The position numbers and the translations under genes were made by a program. 64,000 bases of DNA from NCBI RefSeq assembly GCF_000400995.2, contig NZ_DF238897.1, forward strand, positions 359,965-423,964. The letters run 5' to 3'. This document shows positions 16,603 to 24,512 of this stretch, piece after piece (the stretch's first letter is position 1; each line of letters starts with the position of its first letter). This DNA is from Acidovorax sp. MR-S7. Its GTDB lineage: Bacteria; Pseudomonadota; Gammaproteobacteria; Burkholderiales; Burkholderiaceae_C. The notes beneath the pieces were generated by a model that saw nothing but the letters and a program-made list of their open reading frames with translations, made no database searches and was not told where the DNA came from.

Positions 16603-17583
16603 GTGGGAGTTTTCATTAAAAACATAATGAATAAAATGTCGCTCCTGTGTTGGTATATTTTCCAAATCGTGAATAATTTCCCCGGCCCGGATGATCTGCG
16701 CGTCTTTGCGACCGTCGTGCGTAAGGCTGGCTTTTCCGCAGCTGCAGAGGAGTTGGGAGCTTCTCCTGCGTACGTGAGCAAGCGCATACGCCTGCTGGAG
16801 CAAGAACTTGCCGTGAAGCTCTTGCATCGCACTACGCGGCGCGTGGCTGTGACAGAGGAAGGAGAGCGTGTTTTCCATTGGGCGCAGCGCATCCTGGATG
16901 ACATGGACCAGCTACTCCAGGAGGTCGCCGTCACGCGCCGCGAGCCGCGCGGGCTGCTGCGCGTGTCCAGCAGCTTCGGCTTCGGACGCAACGTGGTGGC
17001 GCCAGCGCTCTCGCGCCTGGTGGAACAGCACCCGGGCCTGCAGGTGCGGCTGGATGTGTTCGACCGATTGGTGGACGTGGCTGGAGAAGGATTCGACCTG
17101 GACGTGCGCGTGGGTGACGAGATCGCGCCGCACCTCATCGCGCGGCGCTTGGCCGACAACCACCGCGTGCTGTGCGCCGCGCCCTCCTACCTGGCGCGCC
17201 GGGGCCTGCCGCGCACCCTGGCCGAACTGCCGGCGCACGATTGCCTGGTGATCAAGGAGCGCGACCACCCGTTCGGCGTCTGGCGCCTGCGCGCAGGCGC
17301 GCAGGAACAGGCGGTGAAGGTGACAGGGCCTCTGTCGGCCAACAACGGCGAGATGGTGGTGCAGTGGGCCGTGGATGGCCGCGGCATCGCCCTGCGCTCG
17401 CTGTGGGACGTAGGTGTGCACCTGCGCGCGGGGCGTCTCGTGCAGGTGCTGCCCGAATGGCGGCAGGAGGCCAACGTGTGGGCCGTCTACCCCACGCGGC
17501 TGCAGCTCTCGGCCAAGGTGCGCGTGTGCGTGGAGTTCCTGCAGGAATACTTCGGGCGGGAGTGGGCTGAGCCCACCTCTTGA
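16603..17583 (+). CDS. LysR-family regulator (DmlR/TtuA-like context)
   Basis: The protein has a LysR HTH (DLRVFATVVRKAGFSAAAEELGASPAYVSKRI) and a typical effector domain. It is divergent from the Bug-hydrolase-dehydrogenase set and probably controls it. The start is uncertain. A GTG at 16603 has a weak AGGA before it, while ATGs at 16627 and 16636 and a GTG at 16669 are in frame. The GTG at 16669 would give the usual short LysR N-terminus. The first ~150 bases are AT-rich, like the flanking cluster. Confidence 0.88.
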   Translation: MGVFIKNIMNKMSLLCWYIFQIVNNFPGPDDLRVFATVVRKAGFSAAAEELGASPAYVSKRIRLLEQELAVKLLHRTTRRVAVTEEGERVFHWAQRILDDMDQLLQEVAVTRREPRGLLRVSSSFGFGRNVVAPALSRLVEQHPGLQVRLDVFDRLVDVAGEGFDLDVRVGDEIAPHLIARRLADNHRVLCAAPSYLARRGLPRTLAELPAHDCLVIKERDHPFGVWRLRAGAQEQAVKVTGPLSANNGEMVVQWAVDGRGIALRSLWDVGVHLRAGRLVQVLPEWRQEANVWAVYPTRLQLSAKVRVCVEFLQEYFGREWAEPTS

Positions 17584-18030
17584 TCAACCCGCCAGCGCGG
17601 CCTTCACGGCGGCGGACACCTGGCCCATGTCGGCCTTGCCCGCCAGGCGGGTCTTGACCACGCCCATCACCTTGCCCATGTCGCCGGGGCCCGCGGCCCC
17701 GACTTCGGCCACGATGGCCTTCACGGCGGCGGCCACTTCGCCCTCCGACATGCGCTCGGGCAGGTAGGCCTGCAGCACGGCCATCTCGGCCTTTTCCTTG
17801 TCGGCCAGATCCTGGCGGCCCGCGCCCTCGAAGGCGGTGATGCTGTCCTTGCGCTGCTTGATGAGCTTGTCCACGATGGCGACGACGGTCGCGTCGTCGA
17901 GCGTGATGCGCTCGTCCACTTCCTTTTGCTTCATCGCGGCCTGCAGCAGGCGGATGGTGCCCAGGCGCTCGCTGTCCTTGGCGCGCATGGCGGTCTTCAT
18001 GTCTTCGGTGATCTGGTCCTTCAGGCTCAT
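17584..18030 (-). CDS. GatB/YqeY domain protein
   Basis: The 148-residue protein consists of the YqeY domain, related to the tRNA-binding C-terminal region of GatB: LKDQITEDMKTAMRAKDSERLGTIRLL at the start and GDMGKVMGVVKTRLAGKAD near the end. Its biochemical role is not settled. It lies directly downstream of rpsU, the common arrangement in betaproteobacteria, separated by a terminator hairpin. It converges with the LysR gene with no gap. Confidence 0.92.
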   Translation of the reverse strand: MSLKDQITEDMKTAMRAKDSERLGTIRLLQAAMKQKEVDERITLDDATVVAIVDKLIKQRKDSITAFEGAGRQDLADKEKAEMAVLQAYLPERMSEGEVAAAVKAIVAEVGAAGPGDMGKVMGVVKTRLAGKADMGQVSAAVKAALAG

Positions 18031-18054
18031 GGCTTCTTCCTTCGGATGAAAAAC

Positions 18055-18090
18055 AAAAAACCCGCGCTCGGCGTCCCTAGCGCGGGTTTT
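18055..18090 (-). terminator. Rho-independent terminator after rpsU
   Basis: An 11-bp stem AAACCCGCGCT/AGCGCGGGTTT surrounds a ~10-base loop. On the minus strand it ends in a T-run (the A-run at 18050-18060 of the plus strand). It lies between the rpsU stop and the yqeY start and probably attenuates rather than fully separates them. Confidence 0.8.
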
Positions 18091-18119
18091 GCGGGCGTCA
18101 GCGAAACGCCGGGCTGCGA

Positions 18120-18332
18120 TCAGTACAGCTTCTTGGGCAGCTGCATGCTGCGCACGCGCTTGTAGTGGCGCTTGACGGCGGCAGCCTTCTTGCGCTTGCG
18201 CTCGGCGGTGGGCTTCTCGTAGAACTCGCGGGCGCGCAGGTCGGTCAGCAGGCCCAGCTTCTCGATGGTGCGCTTGAAGCGGCGCAGGGCCACGTCAAAG
18301 GGTTCGTTTTCTTTTACACGGATGGTGGTCAT
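18120..18332 (-). CDS. rpsU: 30S ribosomal protein S21
   Basis: The 70-residue basic protein has the S21 signature: [41 protein letters not shown] and a lysine-rich end. S21 takes part in translation initiation on the small subunit. The upstream 128 bases hold no other gene and presumably the promoter. Confidence 0.98.
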
Positions 18333-18460
18333 TAGCTAATGTTTTCCAAATGTGCCCGCAGAGGGTTCCCGGGAAGATCGGGCCCGAAAGCCGTGCGCGG
18401 CGGTTTTCCCCGTCTGTAACTAGTATCCGGCCGACGGGGCATTGCCAGCATAGCCCGACA

Positions 18461-18838
18461 TTATAGCGAGTTCATGTCGGGAGGCAATGCGGGGTGCGCA
18501 TGGCTGGCGCGCGAGTCGGCGGGCGCCTCGGTGCGCTCGTTCAGCCCGTAGTCGCGCAGCACGGTGGCCACGCGCAGCCGGTAGTGGGAGAACACGCCTG
18601 CGCGTCCTGCCGTCTGCGCCGCGCGGTGCTGCGGCAGCGCGCGCCAGCGGGCAACGGCCGCCTCGTCGCGCCAGAAGCTAAGCGACAGCAGCCGTCCGGG
18701 CGTGGACAGGCTCTCGAAGCGCTCCACGGAGAGAAAACCGTCCATGGCCTGCAGTTGCCCGTACAGGCCGGCGGCGATGTCCAGGTAGGCCTGGCGCTGG
18801 CCGGCGGCGGGCTGCACCTCGAAGATCACGGCGATCAT
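18461..18838 (-). CDS. Antibiotic-biosynthesis-monooxygenase (ABM) domain protein
   Basis: The 125-residue small ferredoxin-like-fold protein has [32 protein letters not shown] and [17 protein letters not shown], a typical ABM/YgiN-type dimeric alpha-beta barrel. Its ATG overlaps the stop of the NIPSNAP-like gene (ATGA), so the two are co-translated. The substrate is unknown. The ~25-residue C-terminal tail is low complexity. Confidence 0.82.
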   Translation of the reverse strand: MIAVIFEVQPAAGQRQAYLDIAAGLYGQLQAMDGFLSVERFESLSTPGRLLSLSFWRDEAAVARWRALPQHRAAQTAGRAGVFSHYRLRVATVLRDYGLNERTEAPADSRASHAHPALPPDMNSL

Positions 18839-19167
18839 GGCTGTGCGAGGCGGCCGAGGGTGCCGTCCACCACCTCGGTGAAGCTGCGCTGCTCGCGCAG
18901 GATGAAGCGCTGCCGCTGCGCCCGCTCGAAGTTGGCGCGGCCCTCCGGGTCGGCGCGCAGGCGGGCGCGATAGGCCTCGTAGGCGGCCAGGCTGTCGAAG
19001 GCGATCAGGCCCCAGGCCTCGTAGCTGGTGCCTTCGCTGGGCAGGAAATAGCCGACAAGGTGGCCGCCGCAGCGCGGGATGATGCGGCCCCAGGCCTCGG
19101 CATAGGCGCGGAAGGCTTCGCGCTGGAATGGGGCGATCTCGTAGCGGATGAAGCAGGTGAGGGGCAT
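18835..19167 (-). CDS. NIPSNAP-family protein
   Basis: The 110-residue protein has the ferredoxin-like NIPSNAP pattern: [44 protein letters not shown] and [21 protein letters not shown]. It is coupled to the ABM-domain gene behind it and divergent from an ArsR-like regulator 110 bases away. The pair may act on a common small molecule, which remains unknown. Confidence 0.85.
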   Translation of the reverse strand: MPLTCFIRYEIAPFQREAFRAYAEAWGRIIPRCGGHLVGYFLPSEGTSYEAWGLIAFDSLAAYEAYRARLRADPEGRANFERAQRQRFILREQRSFTEVVDGTLGRLAQP

Positions 19168-19224
19168 GGGGTGGGGCTCCGGTGGTGGCGAATGCCGCCA
19201 TCGTGCACCGCAGCCGGGGACCGA

Positions 19225-19246
19225 TGCTTCGCTCTGAAACGAAGCA
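19225..19246. promoter_or_regulatory. Inverted repeat, candidate ArsR-type operator
   Basis: A perfect 7-bp dyad TGCTTCG/CGAAGCA with an 8-base spacer lies in the 110-base divergent promoter between the NIPSNAP-ABM pair and the ArsR-like gene. It is a plausible operator controlling both. Confidence 0.5.
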
Positions 19247-19277
19247 CGGGCCATGCACCTTCCGGCACACTGCCGGC

Positions 19278-19991
19278 ATGAATACCAACCAGATCGCGCG
19301 CATTGCCGCCCTCGTGGGCGAGCCCGCCCGCACGGCCATGCTGCTCGCGCTGATGGACGGGCGGGCGCTCACAGCGCGCGAACTGGCCGAGGCGGGGCGC
19401 GTGTCGGCCGCCACGGCCAGCCGCCACCTGGGCCTGCTGGTGGAGGCGGGGCTGCTGGTGCAGGACCGGCAGGGACGCCACCGCTATCACCGCCTGGCCT
19501 CGGCCGAGGTGGCGCGCCTGCTCGAAGGGCTGATGCAGTTGGCCGTGCGGCAGGCGGACGCGCCTCGTCCCATGGCCTTGGGGCCGCGCGACGCCGCACT
19601 GCGCAGGGCGCGCACCTGCTACGACCACATCGCGGGGCGTCTGGGCGTAGCCATCGCCGCGCACTTGCTGGAAGAGGGCGCGATCGCGTTCGACGACGAG
19701 GCCGGTGGCCGTGTTACCGCGCGCGCAGCGGCTGTGCTGCGGCCGCTGGGGCTGGCCGTGCCGCAGGCCGGACCCGCGCGGCGTCCGCCGTGCCGCCCCT
19801 GCCTGGACTGGAGCGAGCGCCGCCCGCACGTGGCCGGGCGGTTGGGGGCCATGCTCTGCGTGCATTGCCTGGACAGCGGCTGGCTGCGGCGCGTGCCGGG
19901 CTCGCGCGCGCTGGAGGTCACGCCGCAGGGCGCCGTGGCGTTGCGTGACTGGCTCGGCATGGAGCGCTGGAGCGCTGTGGCGGGCGCTTGA
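19278..19991 (+). CDS. ArsR-like winged-helix regulator
   Basis: The 237-residue protein has an N-terminal ArsR/SmtB winged helix ([31 protein letters not shown]). Its long C-terminal domain contains several cysteines ([23 protein letters not shown]), unlike the ~100-residue classical ArsR. The Cys-x-x-Cys pairs could bind a metal or sense a redox or electrophile signal. It is divergent from the NIPSNAP-ABM pair. Confidence 0.85.
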   Translation: MNTNQIARIAALVGEPARTAMLLALMDGRALTARELAEAGRVSAATASRHLGLLVEAGLLVQDRQGRHRYHRLASAEVARLLEGLMQLAVRQADAPRPMALGPRDAALRRARTCYDHIAGRLGVAIAAHLLEEGAIAFDDEAGGRVTARAAAVLRPLGLAVPQAGPARRPPCRPCLDWSERRPHVAGRLGAMLCVHCLDSGWLRRVPGSRALEVTPQGAVALRDWLGMERWSAVAGA

Positions 19992-19998
19992 GTGCGGA

Positions 19999-20286
19999 TC
20001 AGCCGCAGCAGGCGCCGCCGGAGCAGCAGGAGTCTTCGGCCTGGGCCTGGGTGGCCTTCTTGGTGATCTCGATCTGCCACAGCTGCGGGCCGGACTGCAG
20101 GTAGGTCCATTGGAACTGGCCCGGGGCGCGGCCTTCGAGCTGCATGTGCAGCGGCACGGGGTCGTGGTCGTTGACGATCTGCAGCGACTGGCCGGCATCC
20201 AGCGCGTCCAGGCGGCCGAAGATCAGCGCATGGCGCTCGAAGGGCACGATGGTGCGCACGTCGATCACGGAAACGGCTTGGCTCAT
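19999..20286 (-). CDS. DUF2249 domain protein with Cys-rich tail
   Basis: The 95-residue protein has the DUF2249 core (SVIDVRTIVPFERHALIFGRLDAL, NDHDPVPLHMQLEGRAPGQFQW). It ends in a Cys-rich SCCSGGACCG tail that could bind metal. DUF2249 proteins co-occur with NnrS, haemerythrin-like and denitrification genes. Here it lies 51 bases downstream of nnrS on the same strand. Confidence 0.88.
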   Translation of the reverse strand: MSQAVSVIDVRTIVPFERHALIFGRLDALDAGQSLQIVNDHDPVPLHMQLEGRAPGQFQWTYLQSGPQLWQIEITKKATQAQAEDSCCSGGACCG

Positions 20287-20337
20287 GGTTCAACCTTTCA
20301 ATAAGCGGAGTGGAAAAGGGGGAGAAGGGGCAGGCCG

Positions 20338-21543
20338 TCAGCCGTCCTTGCCGTCCAGGCGGGTGCGCATCAGCCAGGGGGTGTAGATCGCCAGGTAGAT
20401 CGCGAAGGCGATAGCCCACAGGCAGGCGGCGCCTTCCAGCGCCCAGGCATACCAGGCCGGCTGTACGGCGGGCACCAGCACGCGCAGCACGGCGGCAGCC
20501 ATCACCAGCGCGTAGGCCGCCACCTCGCCGCGCGAGGCCTGCAGCAGCCTCCCGGTGTGGCCGCGCGCCGTGCGCGTGACCATGCCGATGATGAGGCCGC
20601 CGATCACGCCCACGGCAAAGGCATGTACCGCCAGGGTCGTCGGCACCCAGCCCAGCTGGGCCAGCGCCAGCAGCGCGAAGCCCACCGGCAGCCACGTATA
20701 GGAGGCATGCAGGATCCACAGGATGGGGCGCTTGCGGGCGACCAGCGGGTGCCAGCTCCACAGCCGCACGGCGTGCAGCACGGCGGCGGCCAGGCTGGCT
20801 GCCAGCACCACGGGCGCCGGCGCGGACAGCACCCACAGCGCCAGGGCCAGGGCCGTGCAGGCCAGCAGCGACAGCTCGAAGCGGCGCGACACATGGATGA
20901 CCAGGCCCGGCGTCACGTTGCGCGTGAACATGGGCACCACCCGGCCGGTGATGACGCACACCACCATGAGGATGAGCGCCAGTTCCGCGTACAAGGCCGT
21001 CATGGCGGGCAGGGCGATGGCGCCAAGCACCGACAGGTGGAACGCCAGGTTGGCCGCCGCCATCAGCAGCAGCAGCGAGACCAGGGGAATGTTGCGCTTG
21101 TTGCCGGCCTTGAGCAGCACGCGCAGCAACACGGCCGCCGCGGCCGGCAGCAGCGCCATGTCCAGCGCCGCGTAGACGGGATAGGGCGCGACCAGCGCCG
21201 CCAGCCGCGCCGCGAGCCAGAGCAGGGCCAGCGCCCCCAGCAGCGGGCCGCGTGCGGTCTCGAGCCCCGTCCAGGCCTTCACGGCAGTGAGCAGGAACCC
21301 CACCACCACGCCGGCGGCAAAGCCGAACAGCATCTCGTGCGCGTGCCACAGCAGCGCAGGCACCGGGAACTGCCATGACACGTGGCCTAGGAACACGGCG
21401 ATCCACAGCGGCACCGAGAGGCAAGCCAGCAGGGCCGTGCCCAGGTAGAAGGGCCGAAAGCCCAGGCGCAGCAGCGGCCAGCCCTGGAGCGCCACGGCCG
21501 GCTGGGCTGTGGAAGAAGCGGAAACGAGTGGGGATGGGGTCAT
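20338..21543 (-). CDS. nnrS: NnrS family membrane protein
   Basis: The 401-residue protein has about 12 transmembrane helices with the NnrS hallmarks: RLGFRPFYLGTALLA, LLWHAHEMLFGF near the start, TGRVVPMFTRNVTPG in the middle and HAFAVGVIGGLIIGMVTRTARGHTG. NnrS is a haem- and copper-containing membrane protein that protects cells from nitric oxide. The gene leads a two-gene operon with DUF2249 and is preceded by an NsrR-like operator. Confidence 0.95.
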   Translation of the reverse strand: MTPSPLVSASSTAQPAVALQGWPLLRLGFRPFYLGTALLACLSVPLWIAVFLGHVSWQFPVPALLWHAHEMLFGFAAGVVVGFLLTAVKAWTGLETARGPLLGALALLWLAARLAALVAPYPVYAALDMALLPAAAAVLLRVLLKAGNKRNIPLVSLLLLMAAANLAFHLSVLGAIALPAMTALYAELALILMVVCVITGRVVPMFTRNVTPGLVIHVSRRFELSLLACTALALALWVLSAPAPVVLAASLAAAVLHAVRLWSWHPLVARKRPILWILHASYTWLPVGFALLALAQLGWVPTTLAVHAFAVGVIGGLIIGMVTRTARGHTGRLLQASRGEVAAYALVMAAAVLRVLVPAVQPAWYAWALEGAACLWAIAFAIYLAIYTPWLMRTRLDGKDG

Positions 21544-21576
21544 GGGGAAGCCTGTCTAAAAGGGTGTCAGCGGCTT

Positions 21577-21599
21577 AAGATTCATTTTAAATGAATATT
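21577..21599. promoter_or_regulatory. NsrR-like operator upstream of nnrS
   Basis: The site is an 11-1-11 inverted repeat with one mismatch. The arms are AAGATTCATTT and AAATGAATATT around a central T, with a perfect 8-1-8 core. Spacing and AT-rich core match the NsrR consensus (AAGATGCATTT-type arms). It sits 34 bases before the nnrS ATG. Confidence 0.7.
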
Positions 21600-21604
21600 T
21601 AAAA

Positions 21605-21634
21605 TCCGCAAAAAGCAGCCATGGGCTGCTTTGC
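21605..21634 (-). terminator. Terminator of the cellulase gene
   Basis: The stem AAAGCAGCC/GGCTGCTTT with a 3-base loop is followed on the minus strand by a T-rich stretch. It lies 18 bases past the cellulase stop. Confidence 0.75.
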
Positions 21635-21651
21635 ATGAGGGGATGGCGGCT

Positions 21652-23082
21652 TCAGCGCTGAGCGCAAAAGCCGAATTCCGCCGTCGCGCCGGGTGCCAGG
21701 GTCTTGTTCCAGTGCAGGCCGGAGGCCGTGAGCTGGCTGCCCTGCTGCGTCCACTGCGCGTTCCACAGGTTGTTGATGGTGCCGCTGACCTGGGTGGTGA
21801 CCGTCCATTCGCCCGGCGCTCCGCCCATGTTGACGACGTTCACGCGCTGGCAGTAGCCGCTGGTCCAGTCGGTATAGATCGTCGCCATGACCGCAAAATT
21901 GGCGGCCGGTGGCGGTGGCGGTGGCGGTGGCGGTGGCGGTGGCGGTGGCGGTGGGTTCGTGGGCTCCGTGCCATCGCCCCACAGGCGCTGCAGCAAGCGC
22001 ACCTTGTCGCTGCGCACGCTCTGCCAGTCGTCCTGCAGGATGCCGCCGGTGTCGCCGCTGTTGGGGTTCCACGACCAGTAGAAGCCGTTGCGCATGTCCT
22101 TGGCGATGAGGTAGTCCACCAGCGCGTCCTGCCAGGCTACGTCGTGCGCCAGGCCCTGTCCGTACTTGCCGCCGAATTCGCCCAAGGCCAGGGTATAGCC
22201 CTTTTGCACGAAGCGGCCGAACTGCTGTTCCCAGATGGCGGGCATGTTGGCGGGGAAGCCGGGCGCGTTGAAGTAGCTCTGCTCGTAGACGTCCGGGCCG
22301 TAGACGTGCGGCGACAGCAGCAGCCGGTTGGCGGGAATGTCCAGGGGCGTGCATTCGAGCGGCTCGATGTTGCCACCCCAGAAATGGCCACCCTGGCTGG
22401 AGCAGGTGTTGCTGGCGCCGATGCCTTCCACCGCGATCAGCCAGTGCGGCGCGGCCTGCAGCACGGCAGCCGCCGCGCGCTCGGCCGCGCGGTTCCAGTC
22501 GGTGGCGGGGTTGCCAGCGCCCCAGGTGGCGGCGCCGTGGGGCTCGTTCTTGATGTCGAGGCCGATCACGCCAGGCACCTGGGCATAGCGCTGGGCCACG
22601 AAGACCAGGTCGCTGATCCACTCCTGCTCGCTGTAGTTGGGCGTGTACCAGAGCTCGCTGATGTTCTGGCAGTCGGGCGTGTGGTGGTCCAGCAGCACGT
22701 ACATGCCCCGGCCGCTGAGCTCATCGACCACGCGGTCCATCAGTTCGAGGGAATTGAGGCCGCGCAGGTCGGGGTTGCGGTAGTAGTCGATGCCGCCCGG
22801 GGTGACGCCGTCCAGCGTGGCGGGGCAGAAGGGCAGGCGCACGGCATTGAAGCCCAGCCCCTGCATCTGGTCGATCATGTCCTTCCAGTTGCGCGTCCAC
22901 AGCCCGTGCACCACCTTGATGTCGGTGCCGAAGCCGAACCAGTTCACCCCGCGCAACTGCACGGTGCGGCCCGCGCCGTCGAGGATCTTGCCGGCCTGCA
23001 CTTCATAGGCCGAGGCAGGCAGGCTGGCGGCCAGCAGGCTGGTGGCCAGGGCCAGCGGGGGCAGGAGTTTTTTTCTGCGCAT
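21652..23082 (-). CDS. Secreted GH5 cellulase with CBM2 (endoglucanase)
   Basis: The 476-residue secreted enzyme has a signal peptide (RRKKLLPPLALATSLLAASLPASA). The GH5 catalytic domain spans ~30-370, with acid/base Glu in DIKNEPHG and nucleophile Glu in ALGEFGG. A linker of about 16 consecutive prolines is followed by a C-terminal ~90-residue cellulose-binding CBM2 with two cysteines and exposed tryptophans. It would hydrolyse beta-1,4-glucan outside the cell, probably exported via type II secretion. ATG at 23082 is preferred over an upstream in-frame TTG. The enzyme suits a plant-associated Acidovorax-like host. Confidence 0.94.
   Translation of the reverse strand: MRRKKLLPPLALATSLLAASLPASAYEVQAGKILDGAGRTVQLRGVNWFGFGTDIKVVHGLWTRNWKDMIDQMQGLGFNAVRLPFCPATLDGVTPGGIDYYRNPDLRGLNSLELMDRVVDELSGRGMYVLLDHHTPDCQNISELWYTPNYSEQEWISDLVFVAQRYAQVPGVIGLDIKNEPHGAATWGAGNPATDWNRAAERAAAAVLQAAPHWLIAVEGIGASNTCSSQGGHFWGGNIEPLECTPLDIPANRLLLSPHVYGPDVYEQSYFNAPGFPANMPAIWEQQFGRFVQKGYTLALGEFGGKYGQGLAHDVAWQDALVDYLIAKDMRNGFYWSWNPNSGDTGGILQDDWQSVRSDKVRLLQRLWGDGTEPTNPPPPPPPPPPPPPPPPAANFAVMATIYTDWTSGYCQRVNVVNMGGAPGEWTVTTQVSGTINNLWNAQWTQQGSQLTASGLHWNKTLAPGATAEFGFCAQR
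21908..21954. repeat. GGTGGC hexamer repeat encoding the polyproline linker
   Basis: About eight tandem GGTGGC units on the plus strand (GCC/ACC-rich on the coding strand) encode the continuous Pro linker of the cellulase. Such repeats can slip, changing linker length in steps of two residues. Confidence 0.9.
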
Positions 23083-23177
23083 TGGATCTCGCTGAAGGAA
23101 TGTCAAACACCGTTAATGGCGGATAGGCGATTCTTGAACAAAAAGTCCGCTTTCTGACGTAATGGCCCGTTTTTTAT

Positions 23178-23191
23178 TTGATACGCGTCAA
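23178..23191. promoter_or_regulatory. Fnr-type box upstream of the cellulase gene
   Basis: TTGAT-ACGC-GTCAA has both half sites intact and lies between the flavoprotein stop and the cellulase start. The centre is ~102 bases before the cellulase ATG. Anaerobic or NO-linked control of the cellulase is inferred only. Confidence 0.45.
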
Positions 23192-23201
23192 CTGAGCGGA
23201 T

Positions 23202-24446
23202 TCAGGCCTGCATCGGAAGTGCCTGTGCACAGGCATGGGCGCTGGCCCAGGCCCACTGGAAGTTGTAGCCGCCCAGCCAGCCCGTCACGTCCACCACCTC
23301 GCCGATGAAATACAGGCCCGGCTGGGCCTTGCATTCCATGGTCTGCTGCGAGAGCGCACGCGTGTCCACGCCGCCCAGCGTGACCTCGGCCTTCTTGTAT
23401 CCCTCGGTGCCCGTCGGCGTGATTTCCCAGTGCGCCAGCCGCTCGGCCAGGCGTGCGAGGGCCTTGTCCGAAGCATCGTTGATGGGGCGCTGCCATTCCG
23501 GACTCTGGCCGGCCCAGGCATCGGCCAGGCGGCCGGGCACGAGGGTGGCGAGCTCGTTGGCAATGCGCTTCTTCGACCGTGCCTTGGCCTGGGCCAGCGC
23601 GGCGGGTAGTTGAACACCGGGCGCGAGGTCGATGGCGATGGGCGTGCCCGGCTGCCAGTAGCTGGAAATCTGCAGCACGGCCGGGCCGGACAGGCCGCGG
23701 TGCGTGAACAGCAGGTCTTCGTGGAAGGCCATGCGCTCCTTCCTGGCGCCGGTGCTGATTTCCACCGGCAGTGCCAGGCCCGCGAGCTGGGCATAGGGCG
23801 CCCAGGCCTCGCCGTCGAACGTGAGCGGCACCAGCCCCGGGCGCCTCTCCAACAGCGGCAGGCCGAACTGCTGGGCCAGCCGATAGCCGAAATCCGTCGC
23901 GCCGATCTTGGGAATGGACAGCCCGCCCGTGGCGATGACCAGGCTGCGTGCCTCCACCCGCCCCCGGTCGGTATCGATTTGATAGCTGCTTGCGCTTGTC
24001 TGGTAAGCGCTGGAGGCCGAAAAGGCTATGTTTTTCACGCCGCAGGGCTGCCAGCGCTCCACGCGCCCCTCGGCGCATTCGGCGAGCAGCATGGCGATGA
24101 GGTCCTCGGAGGAGCGGTCGCAAAACAGCTGGCCCTTGTGCTTTTCGTGGAAGGCGATGCCGTGCCGCTGCACCAGGGCGATGAACGCGGCGGGCGTGTA
24201 GCGCGCCAGCGCCGAGCGGCAGAACTGCGGGTTGCTGCCCACGAAGTGGCGCTGCGGCGCGCGTGGGTCGAGCGCGCGGCTGGTGAAGTTGCAGCGTCCG
24301 CCGCCGGAGATGCGGATCTTCTCGGCCACCTTCTCTGCATGGTCGAGCAGCAGCACCTTCAGCCCGCGCTGGCCCGCCTGGGCGGCGCAGAACAGGCCGG
24401 CGGCGCCGGCGCCGACGATGACGGCATCAAAGCAGGGAGTGGACAC
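23202..24446 (-). CDS. NAD(P)/FAD-dependent oxidoreductase, BaiN/HI0933 family
   Basis: The 414-residue flavoprotein has the N-terminal FAD-binding motif VGAGAAGLFCAAQAG, ISGGGRCNFTS, and the C-terminal VVDVTGWLGGYNFQWAWASA closing motif of the HI0933/BaiN family. Members are found in most bacteria with unsettled function; BaiN is linked to bile-acid dehydroxylation. A GTG at 24446 is the apparent start. A palindromic repeat copy (23976-24036) is read in frame and adds about 20 serine-rich residues (NIAFSASSAYQTSASSYQID). Confidence 0.92.
   Translation of the reverse strand: MSTPCFDAVIVGAGAAGLFCAAQAGQRGLKVLLLDHAEKVAEKIRISGGGRCNFTSRALDPRAPQRHFVGSNPQFCRSALARYTPAAFIALVQRHGIAFHEKHKGQLFCDRSSEDLIAMLLAECAEGRVERWQPCGVKNIAFSASSAYQTSASSYQIDTDRGRVEARSLVIATGGLSIPKIGATDFGYRLAQQFGLPLLERRPGLVPLTFDGEAWAPYAQLAGLALPVEISTGARKERMAFHEDLLFTHRGLSGPAVLQISSYWQPGTPIAIDLAPGVQLPAALAQAKARSKKRIANELATLVPGRLADAWAGQSPEWQRPINDASDKALARLAERLAHWEITPTGTEGYKKAEVTLGGVDTRALSQQTMECKAQPGLYFIGEVVDVTGWLGGYNFQWAWASAHACAQALPMQA
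23976..24036. repeat. Palindromic repeat copy inside the BaiN-like gene
   Basis: It contains GATTTGATAGCTGCTT, GCGCTT-GTCTGGT-AAGCGC, then TGGAGGCCGAAAAGGCTAT. It is the same element as the intergenic copies and is translated in frame. Confidence 0.8.
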
Positions 24447-24512
24447 GGGCAGAAGTTGCGGCGGGGCAAAGCCGCCGATTGTCGCGCACCCGTGCGCCAG
24501 CGCCTGTGCTCC

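Noticed and set aside
21908..21954. CRISPR-like direct repeat array
   Set aside because: Contiguous 6-bp units without spacers, translated as a Pro linker in the cellulase.
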